Origin: Chryseolinea soli
GTDB lineage: Bacteria > Bacteroidota > Bacteroidia > Cytophagales > Cyclobacteriaceae
NCBI RefSeq assembly: GCF_003589925.1
Contig: NZ_CP032382.1
Span: 6,138,001 to 6,202,000 of the forward strand
Reading direction: 5' to 3'
Length of the DNA: 64,000 nt
Positions 8,928 to 18,391 of the stretch are shown here, one piece after another; the first letter of the stretch is position 1; each line of letters opens with the position of its first letter. Under the pieces are notes generated by a model that was not told the origin of the DNA, ran no database searches, and saw only the letters and a list, made by a program, of their open reading frames with translations. The position numbers were made by a program, and so were the translations under genes.

Positions 8928-9755
8928 ATGAGCACCTTCACCCTTGGTCAGGAAAAGTTCAGGATCTATAAAATAAGTTCTAAGCGGCATGACTCGGTGT
9001 CCTATAAACGTCGTGACTATTTCAAGATTTCCTTGCTCACCGCGGGCACGGGAATGATGTATTTTTCCGGGACGCCGGTGCATGTAGGAAAAGCTACGCT
9101 CACGTTCTTCAACCCGCTGCTGGCCTATTCGTGGGAGCCGACTTCGAAAACGCATTCGGGCTACACCGTGTTGTTCACCGCAGATTTTTTACCGGGTCCT
9201 CTGCGCCGGCCACCGCTTTTTGCACCGGATCTCATTCCTTTGTATACGCTTGACAAGACGGCGGTCAAGGATCTTGTTTTTATCTTCGAAAAGATGATCG
9301 CCATCGATCAATCCGACTATGCGGGAAAACATGAGTTGCTGTCGCACTACATTCAGTTAATTGTACACGAAGGCCTTCGGTTGCAAAAGGCACCCAAGCC
9401 AGCGCTGCAAAACAATGCCGCCGAACGAATTACGCGCCAGTTTTTCGACTTGCTGTGGAAACAGTTTCCGGTGAAATCGCCCGGTGATGTGATTCAACTA
9501 AAAAATCCGTCGCACTATGCCGATGCGTTGAACGTGCACATCAACCACCTCAACCAATCCATCCACACCATCTCCGGAAAAAACACGACGTGGCACATCC
9601 AGCAAAAATTGACGGGCGAGGCAAAAATGCTGTTGATGCAAACCGATTGGCCGGTGGCCGACATTGCCTACAGCCTGGGGTTTGAATATCCATCCTACTT
9701 CAACCGGTTCTTCAAGAAGCAAACCGGGATGACGCCCCTCTCCTTCCGGAAATGA
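8928..9755 (+). CDS. AraC-family transcriptional regulator
   Basis: A 275-residue regulator. The N-terminal ~150 residues form a cupin-like sensor domain. The C-terminal ~100 residues hold two helix-turn-helix motifs of the AraC type; the second, most conserved part reads VADIAYSLGFEYPSYFNRFF, followed by GMTPLSFRK at the end. The start ATG is the first in frame after the likely promoter. It lies upstream of a co-directional short-chain dehydrogenase gene (95 bases between), which is a plausible target. The inducer is unknown. Confidence 0.9.
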   Translation: MSTFTLGQEKFRIYKISSKRHDSVSYKRRDYFKISLLTAGTGMMYFSGTPVHVGKATLTFFNPLLAYSWEPTSKTHSGYTVLFTADFLPGPLRRPPLFAPDLIPLYTLDKTAVKDLVFIFEKMIAIDQSDYAGKHELLSHYIQLIVHEGLRLQKAPKPALQNNAAERITRQFFDLLWKQFPVKSPGDVIQLKNPSHYADALNVHINHLNQSIHTISGKNTTWHIQQKLTGEAKMLLMQTDWPVADIAYSLGFEYPSYFNRFFKKQTGMTPLSFRK

Positions 9756-9850
9756 GAATACTTTGAAAAGTATAATTTTCCCTTGGCAAACTATTATCTC
9801 CCGCGAGCGCTTTCGCCAGACCTTTGTCCATCATTTTAAAGCAACAAATT

Positions 9851-10753
9851 ATGTGGACAAAAGCAAACATGGGCGACCAATCGGGAAAAACCTTCCTAGT
9901 GACGGGCGCCAATTCGGGCATTGGGTATGAGACGGCGCTGGGATTATATGAAGCCGGCGCGACGGTGATCGTGGCGTGCCGCAGTAAGGAAAAAGCAGAC
10001 GAGGCCATTTCGGAGATGAAGAAACAAGGTGGCAAAGGCAAACTCGAACCGGGCGTGCTCGATCTTTCGGACCTGGATTCGGTAAAAGATTTTGCCAACA
10101 ATTTCCTGAGAACGCATTCGAAGCTCGATGTGCTGGTGAACAACGCGGGCGTGATGGTGCCTCCCGCATCCAAAACTCGCCAGGGATATGAACTTCAATT
10201 CGGTGTGAACTTTTTAGGACACTTTGCGCTGACAGGCTATTTGTATCCCTTGCTCAAAAAGACACCTCACTCCAGAGTGGTGACCGTGAGCAGCATGGCC
10301 TATCTTCATGGCGCGATCGACTTCGAAAATCTTCGTTCCGAAAAAGACTACAACGACTTTCGTGAATATGCCCAGAGCAAACTGGCCGACCTGATGTTCG
10401 CCATTGAACTCCAGCGGAGAATATCTGCACATAGCCATGGCGTGACATCGATCGCCGCGCAACCCGGTGCAAATGAAACCAACCTGGCACGAACCATGAG
10501 CGAAGAAGCTTATCAAAGTGCCGTCCAGCGAATTGGTGCGCTCATGCCCATGGCACAAGGCGCGTTGTCCATCCTCTATCCTTCCGTTTCGCCCGATGCA
10601 ATAGGCGGCCGTTTATATGGACCGGATCGCGATAACGGATACAGAGGCTATCCTGCCGAAGCTGTGATGGCGCCCGTGGCAATGGATGAAGACACTGCTC
10701 GAAAACTTTGGGAGACAGCAGAAGCGATCACCGGCGTGCGTTTTCCTGGCTAG
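9851..10753 (+). CDS. Short-chain dehydrogenase/reductase (retinol dehydrogenase-like)
   Basis: A 300-residue NAD(P)-dependent oxidoreductase with a Rossmann fold. The cofactor motif TGANSGIG is at ~18-25, NNAG follows (VLVNNAGVMVPP), and the catalytic Ser and YxxxK are in VSSMAY and YAQSK. The ATG at 9851 is preferred over an upstream TTG. The substrate cannot be told; the overall shape resembles retinol-dehydrogenase/WWOX-like SDRs. The adjacent AraC gene is the likely regulator. Confidence 0.88.
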   Translation: MWTKANMGDQSGKTFLVTGANSGIGYETALGLYEAGATVIVACRSKEKADEAISEMKKQGGKGKLEPGVLDLSDLDSVKDFANNFLRTHSKLDVLVNNAGVMVPPASKTRQGYELQFGVNFLGHFALTGYLYPLLKKTPHSRVVTVSSMAYLHGAIDFENLRSEKDYNDFREYAQSKLADLMFAIELQRRISAHSHGVTSIAAQPGANETNLARTMSEEAYQSAVQRIGALMPMAQGALSILYPSVSPDAIGGRLYGPDRDNGYRGYPAEAVMAPVAMDEDTARKLWETAEAITGVRFPG

Positions 10754-10804
10754 CGCAATGCCGACGATAGCAAAGCGATCGTATTCGAATGGGATGACTT
10801 TCCG

Positions 10805-11761
10805 CTATACGTTGGCTTGGCCGGGCGTGTCGGTCAACACATCGATCTGAAACAACGCTGCCAATTTCGCCTTCTTGTTTTTATCCAGGTAGGCCAGGCC
10901 GTATTCCTGGCCGAAAGTATAATGCTTGAAGGCCGCCAGTCGCTTGGGAGTTTTTAGCCTTTCCAGTACAAGGTTCAGCGTTCTATAGAAGGGCTCTCCG
11001 TCGATGCCATCGCCGGTATTTCTCAGCACAAACAGGAAGGTGTCGTTGTCGACATGCCAATTGAATTTGAGAATGCCGGCGGCGTCTGAAATCAACTCCA
11101 GTTTGGAGTAACGCAGATCATGGTTGGTCAACGGAATAATGGTTCTATCGATAAAGGATTGATAGAATTCCAAGGTGGGCGTATGGCCGAACTCTGCATC
11201 TTCTATGATGTATTCATCCTTATCCAATAAATCGGTATAGGACATTGCCTTTTCCTTGCTCAATTTCTTTTTGGGAAGCTTGTAGTCGCCGGAAAAGACG
11301 GTGGCATTTTTAAATTCCTGAACGGCTTTATCCAGATCGAAGAAGATGTCGATGGATTCTCCAACGTAAACAATGTCTTCGGTCCAGTTCAGCGAATGAC
11401 AATAGATCCCCTTGTCCTTTCCGGCTTTATCATAAAGCTGGAACAGCATGCTATCTTTTTCTACGATCTGATTACACCAGGCAAAGACCTTCACCTCACC
11501 TACGTCGATCTGGTTGGACCAGTAGCTTTGGACCGAGTCCAGAACCCGGGCGTTTACTATGTTCAACAAGGGGCGTTCTCCTTCCAGCGAGGTCACATGG
11601 AGGTGCTCCTGATTCACGTCTTTCAAACGATGGCCATCGCGTAGGATGAAATAATCATAGTTCAAGAACCAATGCTTGACGGTTTTGCGCATATCCAGAA
11701 CGATGGTTTGGGGATAAGGTAGCCTGTTGGACAAGGTTTGCAGGGTGTCGATAGCTGACAT
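10805..11761 (-). CDS. Hypothetical protein, 318 aa
   Basis: Not recognised. A soluble, mixed alpha/beta protein without a signal peptide or membrane segments. The start at 11761 (MSAIDTLQ) is chosen; a start 30 bases upstream is possible. The middle is Lys-rich (LPKKKLSKEK) and the protein has many aromatic residues. It stands alone, converging on the SDR gene and following the FtsX-type permease gene in the same direction by about 110 bases. Smooth codon use over the whole length argues that it is a real gene. Confidence 0.7.
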   Translation of the reverse strand: MSAIDTLQTLSNRLPYPQTIVLDMRKTVKHWFLNYDYFILRDGHRLKDVNQEHLHVTSLEGERPLLNIVNARVLDSVQSYWSNQIDVGEVKVFAWCNQIVEKDSMLFQLYDKAGKDKGIYCHSLNWTEDIVYVGESIDIFFDLDKAVQEFKNATVFSGDYKLPKKKLSKEKAMSYTDLLDKDEYIIEDAEFGHTPTLEFYQSFIDRTIIPLTNHDLRYSKLELISDAAGILKFNWHVDNDTFLFVLRNTGDGIDGEPFYRTLNLVLERLKTPKRLAAFKHYTFGQEYGLAYLDKNKKAKLAALFQIDVLTDTPGQANV

Positions 11762-11873
11762 GCGCAGTTGATTTAAAGGACGGGTGCGCAAGATAGCTAC
11801 TTTCCTGTTTTCCTAAAAAATCAATGCACCGTGGATTTGATTTTGTCGCCATCACCGTTCGATCTTATCTTGA

Positions 11874-14300
11874 TCACTCCGACCGCAGCACCTTTGCCGG
11901 ATTGATCGCCGCGCCCCGGATCACCTGCAAGCTCACGGTCGACAGCGCCACCATCGCCAGGATCAACACCGGCACGACAAACAGATCCCACCCTAAACCA
12001 ATGCGGAACGCAAAACCCTGCAGCCACGAGTCGATCCCGAACCAGGCCATCGGCAACGAAATAGCCGCGGCAATAAGCACAAGACGGAGAAATTGTTTCG
12101 AGAGCAAATAGACCATGCTGGTGGTGGTGGCGCCCAACACTTTCCGTACGCCGATCTCCTTCAACTTTTGAGCCGTGGTGAACGCGGCCAGGCCCCACAA
12201 GCCCAGACACGAGATGGCGACTGCGAGGATAGCAAACAGCCCGAAGATCTTGCCGAATTGTTGATCGCTTCTGTATTGTCCGTTGAAGGATTCGTCGAGG
12301 AAATAATAGCTATAGGGATCGCCAGGGATCAGTTCTTTATAAAGTTTGCCAATAGCCTCTACGGTAGTATTCATGGAACCTTTGGCGAGCAGAACGGAGA
12401 CGGCTGTGGTGGAGATCGTATCGGCTTTGAAAAGAAAGGGAACATAGTCGGTTTTCAGTGAACTCCAATGGTAGTTCTTCAGCACGCCAAGGATGGCGAC
12501 AGTGTCATCGCCAAGGATCAATTGTTCTTTTAAAGCCTGTTCGGCTGTGCCGAGGCCGTATGCCTGGAGAGCCGTTTCATTGATGATAACAGATTCCATA
12601 TCGGAACGGATGGCGGGATTGAAGTTTTTGCCGGCGGCAAATTTGATGTCGTAGGCGTCGATGAAATCGGGATCGATCCACACCACACTGCCGTCGCGCG
12701 AGTCGCTTCGCTGCGATCCGCTTTTACGCACGTCGGCGCCCCAGTTGTGGCCACCGCCGGGAATGGCCGCTGAGGTGGCTACGCGCGTGATGCCGGGGAG
12801 CTTTTTGAGTTCCTCTTTGAATAACGTAAGCTTTTGTTTCGACACGTTGTACGACAACGTGCTGGGGCCATTCACGACCAACATCTGTTCGGTTTGCAGA
12901 CCTTTATCCTGATGGCGCATGAACATGATCTGCCGATAAACCACAAACGTACCCACGATGAGGATCAGGGACGCAGAGAATTGAAAGACCACCAAAGCTT
13001 TTCGCAGTGAAAAGCCACTCGTCTCCGAACGGCCCTTCAGCACATCCGTGATGCGGAACGAGGACAACGCCAGCGAAGGATAAGCACCCGAAGCCAGCGA
13101 GCCGGTGACAAATAGGCCCAGCAAAATAAACCATAGCCTTGGGTCGGAGAAATTAAATGCCAAGGGTTTGCCGATGATCTCGCCCAACAAGGGCAGCAAC
13201 AAAACAGCAAATCCAACGGCCAACGCGATGCCCAGCAAGTTGATGAGCACCGACTCGAAAAAGAACTGCCACACCAATTGGCTCCGCTGTGCACCCACCG
13301 CCTTCTTGATGCCCACCTCCCGGGCGCGTTCCATAGCGCGTGCAGTGGAAAGGTTGATATAGTTGATCCAGGCAATGAAAAGGATGAAGGTGGCGATCAG
13401 ACCAAAAAAATAGATCATGCCATAGGTAGTGGTGTCGCCATCGTGCAGGAGACCGGGACTGAGGTGTATGTCGCGGAGGGGCTGCAGTCCCAGTACGGTT
13501 TTTGTATTGGATCCAGATAGCCGCTCATCGAAGTGATGTTGTGCAAAGCCGGGGAGTTTCGCGTTCACCGCTGCGGCGTTCGTATGGTCGTTCAATTCAA
13601 CATAGGTGGTGAAGTTGTTCCACTTCCATCCGTCGTCTTCTTTGTACTGCTGATTTTGGAAGAGGTTGTGAGAAGGCACAAGGGCGTTGAACCAGTAATG
13701 CGAATTCGGGGGAACATCCTCCAGCACCGCCGTCACCGTGTAGTCGCCGTTGCACCAGCCTGTGCCGGTGAGCCGGATCGTTTTGCCTACCGGCGATTCT
13801 TTGCCAAAATATTTTTCAGACAAGGACTCTGTGATCACGATCGCGTTGGGGTCATCCAACGCCGTGGCTGGATTGCCTTCGATGGCGTGGAACGTAAACG
13901 CCCGGAGAAAAGTGGAGTCCACGATGTTGATGGCATATTCATGAAACGCCAGCGCTTCACCCGTAGGCGGCTGGTAGATCATCACGGCGCCGCCATACAT
14001 GGGATGGGTGCGAATGTAACGCTTCACCTCCGGAAACTCCGTCGCTAACGCAGGACCGAGTCCGTAGGTAGACGTGATGGTGGCAATGCGCTTCTCGTTG
14101 TTTTGATAGACCGTCCGCGTGATACGATACAGGTTTTTTCCATTGACATGAAAATCATCATAGCTCGTCTCAAAATCGATGTATTTCAGAATGACCATGC
14201 AAGCTGAAACCCCGAGGGCCAAACCGAAAATGTTGATGAACGAGAACAACTTCCGCTTGAAGAGGTTCCGCAGCGCGAGCGTAAAGAAGTTTTTTAGCAT
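11874..14300 (-). CDS. ABC transporter permease, FtsX/MacB type
   Basis: An 808-residue double-FtsX permease of the MacB-like type common in Bacteroidota. It opens with an N-terminal transmembrane helix (FINIFGLALGVSACMVILKY) and a MacB_PCD-like periplasmic domain. A first FtsX domain (~285-425; WINYINLSTARAMERAREVG) is followed by a second periplasmic domain and a second FtsX domain (~680-800) with LKEIGVRKVLGAT. No ATP-binding subunit gene is adjacent, so it must use one encoded elsewhere or act alone. The substrate (lipoprotein, peptide or drug) is unknown. Confidence 0.9.
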   Translation of the reverse strand: MLKNFFTLALRNLFKRKLFSFINIFGLALGVSACMVILKYIDFETSYDDFHVNGKNLYRITRTVYQNNEKRIATITSTYGLGPALATEFPEVKRYIRTHPMYGGAVMIYQPPTGEALAFHEYAINIVDSTFLRAFTFHAIEGNPATALDDPNAIVITESLSEKYFGKESPVGKTIRLTGTGWCNGDYTVTAVLEDVPPNSHYWFNALVPSHNLFQNQQYKEDDGWKWNNFTTYVELNDHTNAAAVNAKLPGFAQHHFDERLSGSNTKTVLGLQPLRDIHLSPGLLHDGDTTTYGMIYFFGLIATFILFIAWINYINLSTARAMERAREVGIKKAVGAQRSQLVWQFFFESVLINLLGIALAVGFAVLLLPLLGEIIGKPLAFNFSDPRLWFILLGLFVTGSLASGAYPSLALSSFRITDVLKGRSETSGFSLRKALVVFQFSASLILIVGTFVVYRQIMFMRHQDKGLQTEQMLVVNGPSTLSYNVSKQKLTLFKEELKKLPGITRVATSAAIPGGGHNWGADVRKSGSQRSDSRDGSVVWIDPDFIDAYDIKFAAGKNFNPAIRSDMESVIINETALQAYGLGTAEQALKEQLILGDDTVAILGVLKNYHWSSLKTDYVPFLFKADTISTTAVSVLLAKGSMNTTVEAIGKLYKELIPGDPYSYYFLDESFNGQYRSDQQFGKIFGLFAILAVAISCLGLWGLAAFTTAQKLKEIGVRKVLGATTTSMVYLLSKQFLRLVLIAAAISLPMAWFGIDSWLQGFAFRIGLGWDLFVVPVLILAMVALSTVSLQVIRGAAINPAKVLRSE

Positions 14301-14473
14301 AGTCGTTACAGGCTTATTCCCAGGGATAACTTCGGGAAAGCAACGACGTTACGGATCTCAGCAAAAAAATATCCCACCACAAAAATCGAATGCCGTTTTA
14401 CACCTCCATTTTGTCGCAACCACCACCCCGCTCCCCTTCGGGGTTTTGTAGTTTTGAAGTGATCTCTTTGCCT

Positions 14474-15988
14474 ATGGAACCACCGCTCACAATAGCACCC
14501 CCAGCCCGCGCCGGCCGCCGCGAATGGATTGGGTTGGCCGTGCTGATCTTTCCCACCTTACTGGTGTCGATGGACTCCACCGTCACCTACCTGGCCTTAC
14601 CAGCGATAAGCGCCGAACTGAAACCAACCGGCTCACAACTCTTGTGGATCACCGACATCTATACCTTCCTGGAAGGTGGTTTCCTCATCATTATGGGCGC
14701 CCTGGGCGACCGGGTGGGCCGCAAGCGCCTGCTGATGATCGGCTTCATCTTGTTTGCAGCCGCCAGTATCATGGCCGCCTTTGCCGGCAGTCCTCCATGG
14801 CTCATCGCTGCCCGCGCGTTGCTGGGCATGACGGGCGCCATCATCCTGCCCTGCACGCTTTCCCTGATCCGCAGCCTCTTCCACGACGATCGCCAGCGCA
14901 CCGCAGCGTTTGGATTATATACGGCAGGCTATTCCGGAGGCACAATGCTGGGCCCATTGATCGGCGGTGTGTTGCTCACGCATTTCTGGTGGGGGTCGGT
15001 GTTCCTGATCAGCGTGCCCCTCATGCTCCTCTTCTTCTGTGCTTCGCCGCTATTACCCGAATACCGCGACCCCGATGCCAAACAATTCAGTCTCATGAAC
15101 GCCCTGCTGTTGCTCACCGGCACGCTGTCGGTCATCTTTGGTGTGAAGCGGATCGCCGAGTCGGGCGGGATGGATTGGGTCGCGCTAACGACGTTGTTAG
15201 GAGGCCTGGGGGTCTCGGGTGTCTTTGTGTATTCGCAAACCATCGTGCGAAATCCCCTGCTGAACCTGAGCTTATTCCGGATCCCGGCGTTTAGCGTGAC
15301 GTTGTCCACGCTTTTCCTGGGGCTGTTCTGTTGGGCGGGTCTTTACTTGTTCCTGACACAATACATGCAACTGGTGTTGGGTTACGACCCGCTCAAGGCC
15401 GGCTTGCTCACGTTGTTGCCCGTGGGCATTACGGTGGCCGGATGCATCCTGGCACCCCAGACGTTGCGTTGGGTGAGCCGGTCGGTAACGATCCTGTTGG
15501 GGAACGTGCTCATGCTGGGTTCTATCGTGTTGCTGGCACAGCTTTCCACGGAGACCAACCTAATCCTGCTCATCACAGGCTTCGCCGGGTTCAACCTGGG
15601 TTGTGGCATCGTGGTGACGATGGGCATCGATATGGTCGTGTCCGTTGCTCCCCATGAGCAAGCCGGCGCGGCGTCGGGCATTTCGGAGAGCAGCACCACA
15701 TTCGGGCAGGCTTTTGGTGTGGCCTTATTGGGAAGCGTGGGCACAGCCGTGTATCGCTCAAAGATGTTCGCGTTCGCGGACACAGCATTGTCCGAAGAAG
15801 CCCGAGGCACGTTGGGCGGCGCCCTGGAAGCTTCCAAACAACTCCCCGTCGAAGCGGGTCTGGCGCTTGCAAACAACGCGCGCCAGGCTTTTGTAGATTC
15901 CTTTCACATGGCCTCCCTCCTGGCTGCAATGGCCATCCTGATTATGATCGGGGTTTTCGTGGCCGTTATGAAGCGCAATCCGAAGTAA
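14474..15988 (+). CDS. MFS transporter, DHA2 family (14-TM drug exporter)
   Basis: A 504-residue inner-membrane proton antiporter. The start at 14474 (MEPPLTIAPP) skips a non-conserved 28-residue upstream extension. It has 14 predicted membrane segments. The family motif A region reads GALGDRVGRKRLL, and MDSTVTYLALPAI near the N-terminus is typical of QacA/EmrB-type exporters. It is divergent from the FtsX permease with about 170 bases between. The likely substrates are cationic drugs or dyes; specificity cannot be read. Confidence 0.9.
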   Translation: MEPPLTIAPPARAGRREWIGLAVLIFPTLLVSMDSTVTYLALPAISAELKPTGSQLLWITDIYTFLEGGFLIIMGALGDRVGRKRLLMIGFILFAAASIMAAFAGSPPWLIAARALLGMTGAIILPCTLSLIRSLFHDDRQRTAAFGLYTAGYSGGTMLGPLIGGVLLTHFWWGSVFLISVPLMLLFFCASPLLPEYRDPDAKQFSLMNALLLLTGTLSVIFGVKRIAESGGMDWVALTTLLGGLGVSGVFVYSQTIVRNPLLNLSLFRIPAFSVTLSTLFLGLFCWAGLYLFLTQYMQLVLGYDPLKAGLLTLLPVGITVAGCILAPQTLRWVSRSVTILLGNVLMLGSIVLLAQLSTETNLILLITGFAGFNLGCGIVVTMGIDMVVSVAPHEQAGAASGISESSTTFGQAFGVALLGSVGTAVYRSKMFAFADTALSEEARGTLGGALEASKQLPVEAGLALANNARQAFVDSFHMASLLAAMAILIMIGVFVAVMKRNPK

Positions 15989-16015
15989 CGGGTTCACGTC
16001 TCGGCGCTTACCCTG

Positions 16016-16048
16016 ATTACCCGAAGCTTCAGCGAAGGAGACCGCCAC
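16016..16048. repeat. Interspersed palindromic-like sequence (CGAAGCTTCAGCGAAGG)
   Basis: Intergenic sequence containing CGAAGCTTCAGCGAAGG. Related words occur at 18.3 kb and 28.7 kb, always between genes, suggesting a small dispersed repeat family. Confidence 0.35.
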
Positions 16049-16160
16049 CTATCAAACCTAATTCCCCACCAAACAAATCGGTGTCTCCTATTGTGTGATC
16101 CTGTTTACAGAACCCGTCTAATTTCTGTATCATTGTTAAGACACTAAAAGACTAAACCAC

Positions 16161-17279
16161 ATGAACTCTCGCAGGAACTTCCTCCAAAAAATGGCCGGTT
16201 CGGCACTGGCCCTTCCCGTGCTATCGTCCATCACCACTAAAGCACATGCTGCCAAACCAGAGACACCCTATCAGGGTCCCGTGCTGCGCGTGGCCATCCT
16301 GGGTCTGGGCAGCTACGGCGAACGCGTGGCCGACGCCATGAAGGATTGTCAGCGCGCCAAGTTGGTAGGTGTGATTAGCGGCACGCCGGCCAAAATAAAA
16401 ACGTGGCAAAGCAAATACGGCATCCCCGAAAAGAACTGCTATAATTACGAGACCCTCGACCAGATCAAAAACAACCCCGACATCGACGCGGTCTATGTCA
16501 TCACCCCCAACGGCCTGCACAAAGATTTCAGTGTGCGTGTAGCCAAAGCGGGTAAACACGTGATCTGCGAAAAACCCATGGCCAACGACGCCAAGGAAGC
16601 ACAACAAATGGTAGACGCCTGCAAAGCCGCCAAGGTAAAATTACTCATCGGCTACCGCATGCACTTCGAACCTATCACACTCGACATCGTGCACAAACGC
16701 AAAGCCGGCGACTTTGGCAAGGTGTTGTTCTTCCAGGGCCTTTCCGGTTTCATCATCGGCGATCCTACACAGTGGCGTCTTAACAAAAAGCTCGCCGGCG
16801 GCGGTGCTATGATGGACATCGGCATCTACTCCATCAACGGGTCGCGCTACATGATCGGCGAAGATCCTATCTGGGTAACGGCCCAGGAGGTAAAAACCAA
16901 CCCTGAAAAATTCAAGGAAGGCGTCGACGAAACCATCACGTTCCAGCTCGGGTTTCCCGGCGGCGCGGTAGCTTCATGTTTATCTACGTATAGCCTGAAC
17001 AACCTCGATCGCTTCTTCCTCGATGGTGACAAAGGATATGCTGAAATGGGTCCGAGTACCGGTTATGGCCCGATAAAGGGACGTACCAACAAAGGTGAAG
17101 TCACTTATCCGCACGTGACGCATCAAACGGTGCAGATGGATGAGATGTCGGATATTATTTTGAAAGGGAAACAGCCGGAGATCCCGGTGGATGGTGAAGA
17201 GGGTTTGAAGGATATGAAGATTGTCGACGCTATCTTTCAAGCGGTGAAAACGGGTGGCAAGGTGATGATTAAATATTAG
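16161..17279 (+). CDS. Gfo/Idh/MocA-family oxidoreductase with TAT signal
   Basis: A 372-residue NAD(P)-dependent oxidoreductase of the glucose-fructose oxidoreductase type. The TAT signal (MNSRRNFLQKMAGSALALP) implies export folded with cofactor. Rossmann motif AILGLGSYGERV lies near 50, EKPMANDAKEA gives the family EKP motif, and the C-terminal half is the alpha/beta substrate domain. It is followed by a hairpin terminator, so it is probably monocistronic. It is related to the two Gfo/Idh proteins at 26-29 kb. Confidence 0.9.
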   Translation: MNSRRNFLQKMAGSALALPVLSSITTKAHAAKPETPYQGPVLRVAILGLGSYGERVADAMKDCQRAKLVGVISGTPAKIKTWQSKYGIPEKNCYNYETLDQIKNNPDIDAVYVITPNGLHKDFSVRVAKAGKHVICEKPMANDAKEAQQMVDACKAAKVKLLIGYRMHFEPITLDIVHKRKAGDFGKVLFFQGLSGFIIGDPTQWRLNKKLAGGGAMMDIGIYSINGSRYMIGEDPIWVTAQEVKTNPEKFKEGVDETITFQLGFPGGAVASCLSTYSLNNLDRFFLDGDKGYAEMGPSTGYGPIKGRTNKGEVTYPHVTHQTVQMDEMSDIILKGKQPEIPVDGEEGLKDMKIVDAIFQAVKTGGKVMIKY

Positions 17280-17303
17280 GAGGTATAAGACTTCTACATG
17301 AAG

Positions 17304-17336
17304 AGCAGGATCGTGCATGCGGTCTTGCTTTTTTTT
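17304..17336 (+). terminator. Rho-independent terminator after the Gfo/Idh gene
   Basis: Nine-base-pair stem (AGCAGGATC with GGTCTTGCT, two G-U pairs), loop GTGCATGC, followed by a run of eight or more T. Confidence 0.75.
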
Positions 17337-17402
17337 GTCCATCACAGAATCCTTTGGTTTTTTTTTTGGTGCGAAACAAAGCTGCCGCGGGCACCGTTGC
17401 CA

Positions 17403-17434
17403 TTTGGTTGGAGGGCGGAATGCCTTTATCTTTA
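17403..17434 (+). promoter_or_regulatory. Possible promoter for the DUF4239-like gene
   Basis: TTTG (17403-17406), 20 bases, TATCTTTA (17427-17434), one mismatch from the Bacteroidota -7 element, 45 bases before the ATG. Confidence 0.35.
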
Positions 17435-17479
17435 TACGATTGAAGTTGGAAAATCCACGCCCCTTACCCCTTTCATGTT

Positions 17480-18247
17480 ATGCAATTGTTTTTTGAGTCC
17501 GGTTGGTTCACGATCGTTTATTCCCTTCTGCTGCTGTTGTCGATCGCGGGTGGCTACATACTCGCCAGAAGTCAATATCTTAAGAAACAAAAAGCATGGA
17601 AGCCCAGCGGCACGGAAAATGCTATCATCGGATTCTATAGTCTCTTGTTATCGTTCGCATTGCTTTCCTCGGGCAACGCCAACAAAGAGAGAACCAACCT
17701 GATTCATCAACACGCCGATGCGTTAGGTGCCATTTACCGCGAGAGCACATTATCCACCGATTCGGTCACCGAAGTTGTCCGCGAAAGACTGGTGGCCATC
17801 CTGACCACAAAATTGGAATCGATCAATCAGAAGGTAAAAGACGAAGACATTGTTTCCGATACCAAAACGGATTCGCTTTACGGCAAACTTCATGCGGACA
17901 TTAAACAGATGGCGAGACGAAAGGTGATCACCCCAGACGAAAACAGATTCTATATCGACAAATTAAATACCGCCATCGCCCTGGACTATCGCATCCAATA
18001 CAGCGAATTGGAGCGGACGCCGATCACGATCATGATCCTCTTGATTGGGGGCTCTTTCCTCATCGGCATTCTTATCGGATTTACGAATGGCTTTAATGAA
18101 GAGCATCACTTCCTGATCCCCTTTATCTTTTTTGTGCTGACGAGCCTTACGGTTATTTCTATTCGGGATCTGGATAATCCTACCGTGGGATGGATTCGTC
18201 CTTCGTATAAAAATTATGAGAATATGTTGATGGATATTAAGAATTAG
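17480..18247 (+). CDS. DUF4239/bestrophin-like membrane protein
   Basis: A 255-residue integral membrane protein. Hydrophobic segments are at ~9-29, ~47-64, ~183-205 and ~209-226, with a ~115-residue soluble middle part that is charged and helical. The arrangement (two N-terminal helices, cytoplasmic helical domain, two C-terminal helices) fits the DUF4239 bestrophin-like family. The function is unknown; channel activity is only an analogy. The ATG at 17480 follows a possible promoter. Confidence 0.7.
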   Translation: MQLFFESGWFTIVYSLLLLLSIAGGYILARSQYLKKQKAWKPSGTENAIIGFYSLLLSFALLSSGNANKERTNLIHQHADALGAIYRESTLSTDSVTEVVRERLVAILTTKLESINQKVKDEDIVSDTKTDSLYGKLHADIKQMARRKVITPDENRFYIDKLNTAIALDYRIQYSELERTPITIMILLIGGSFLIGILIGFTNGFNEEHHFLIPFIFFVLTSLTVISIRDLDNPTVGWIRPSYKNYENMLMDIKN

Positions 18248-18308
18248 AAAAGAGCCGTTGCAAAATTCATCCGAACAAATCTCAAACGACTCTTCGCGTC
18301 AATTTTGC

Positions 18309-18354
18309 CCGCTAGCCCGCCGAAGTTTTAGCGAAGGAGGGCCGAAGCTTTAGC
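18309..18354. repeat. Interspersed repeat with two CGAAGNTTTAGC words
   Basis: Intergenic, between convergent genes. It contains CCCGCCGAAGTTTTAGCGAAGG and then CCGAAGCTTTAGC, related to the sequences at 16.0 and 28.7 kb. Confidence 0.4.
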
Positions 18355-18391
18355 AAATGTGAGACGATAACATGAATTTCGATTAACGCTA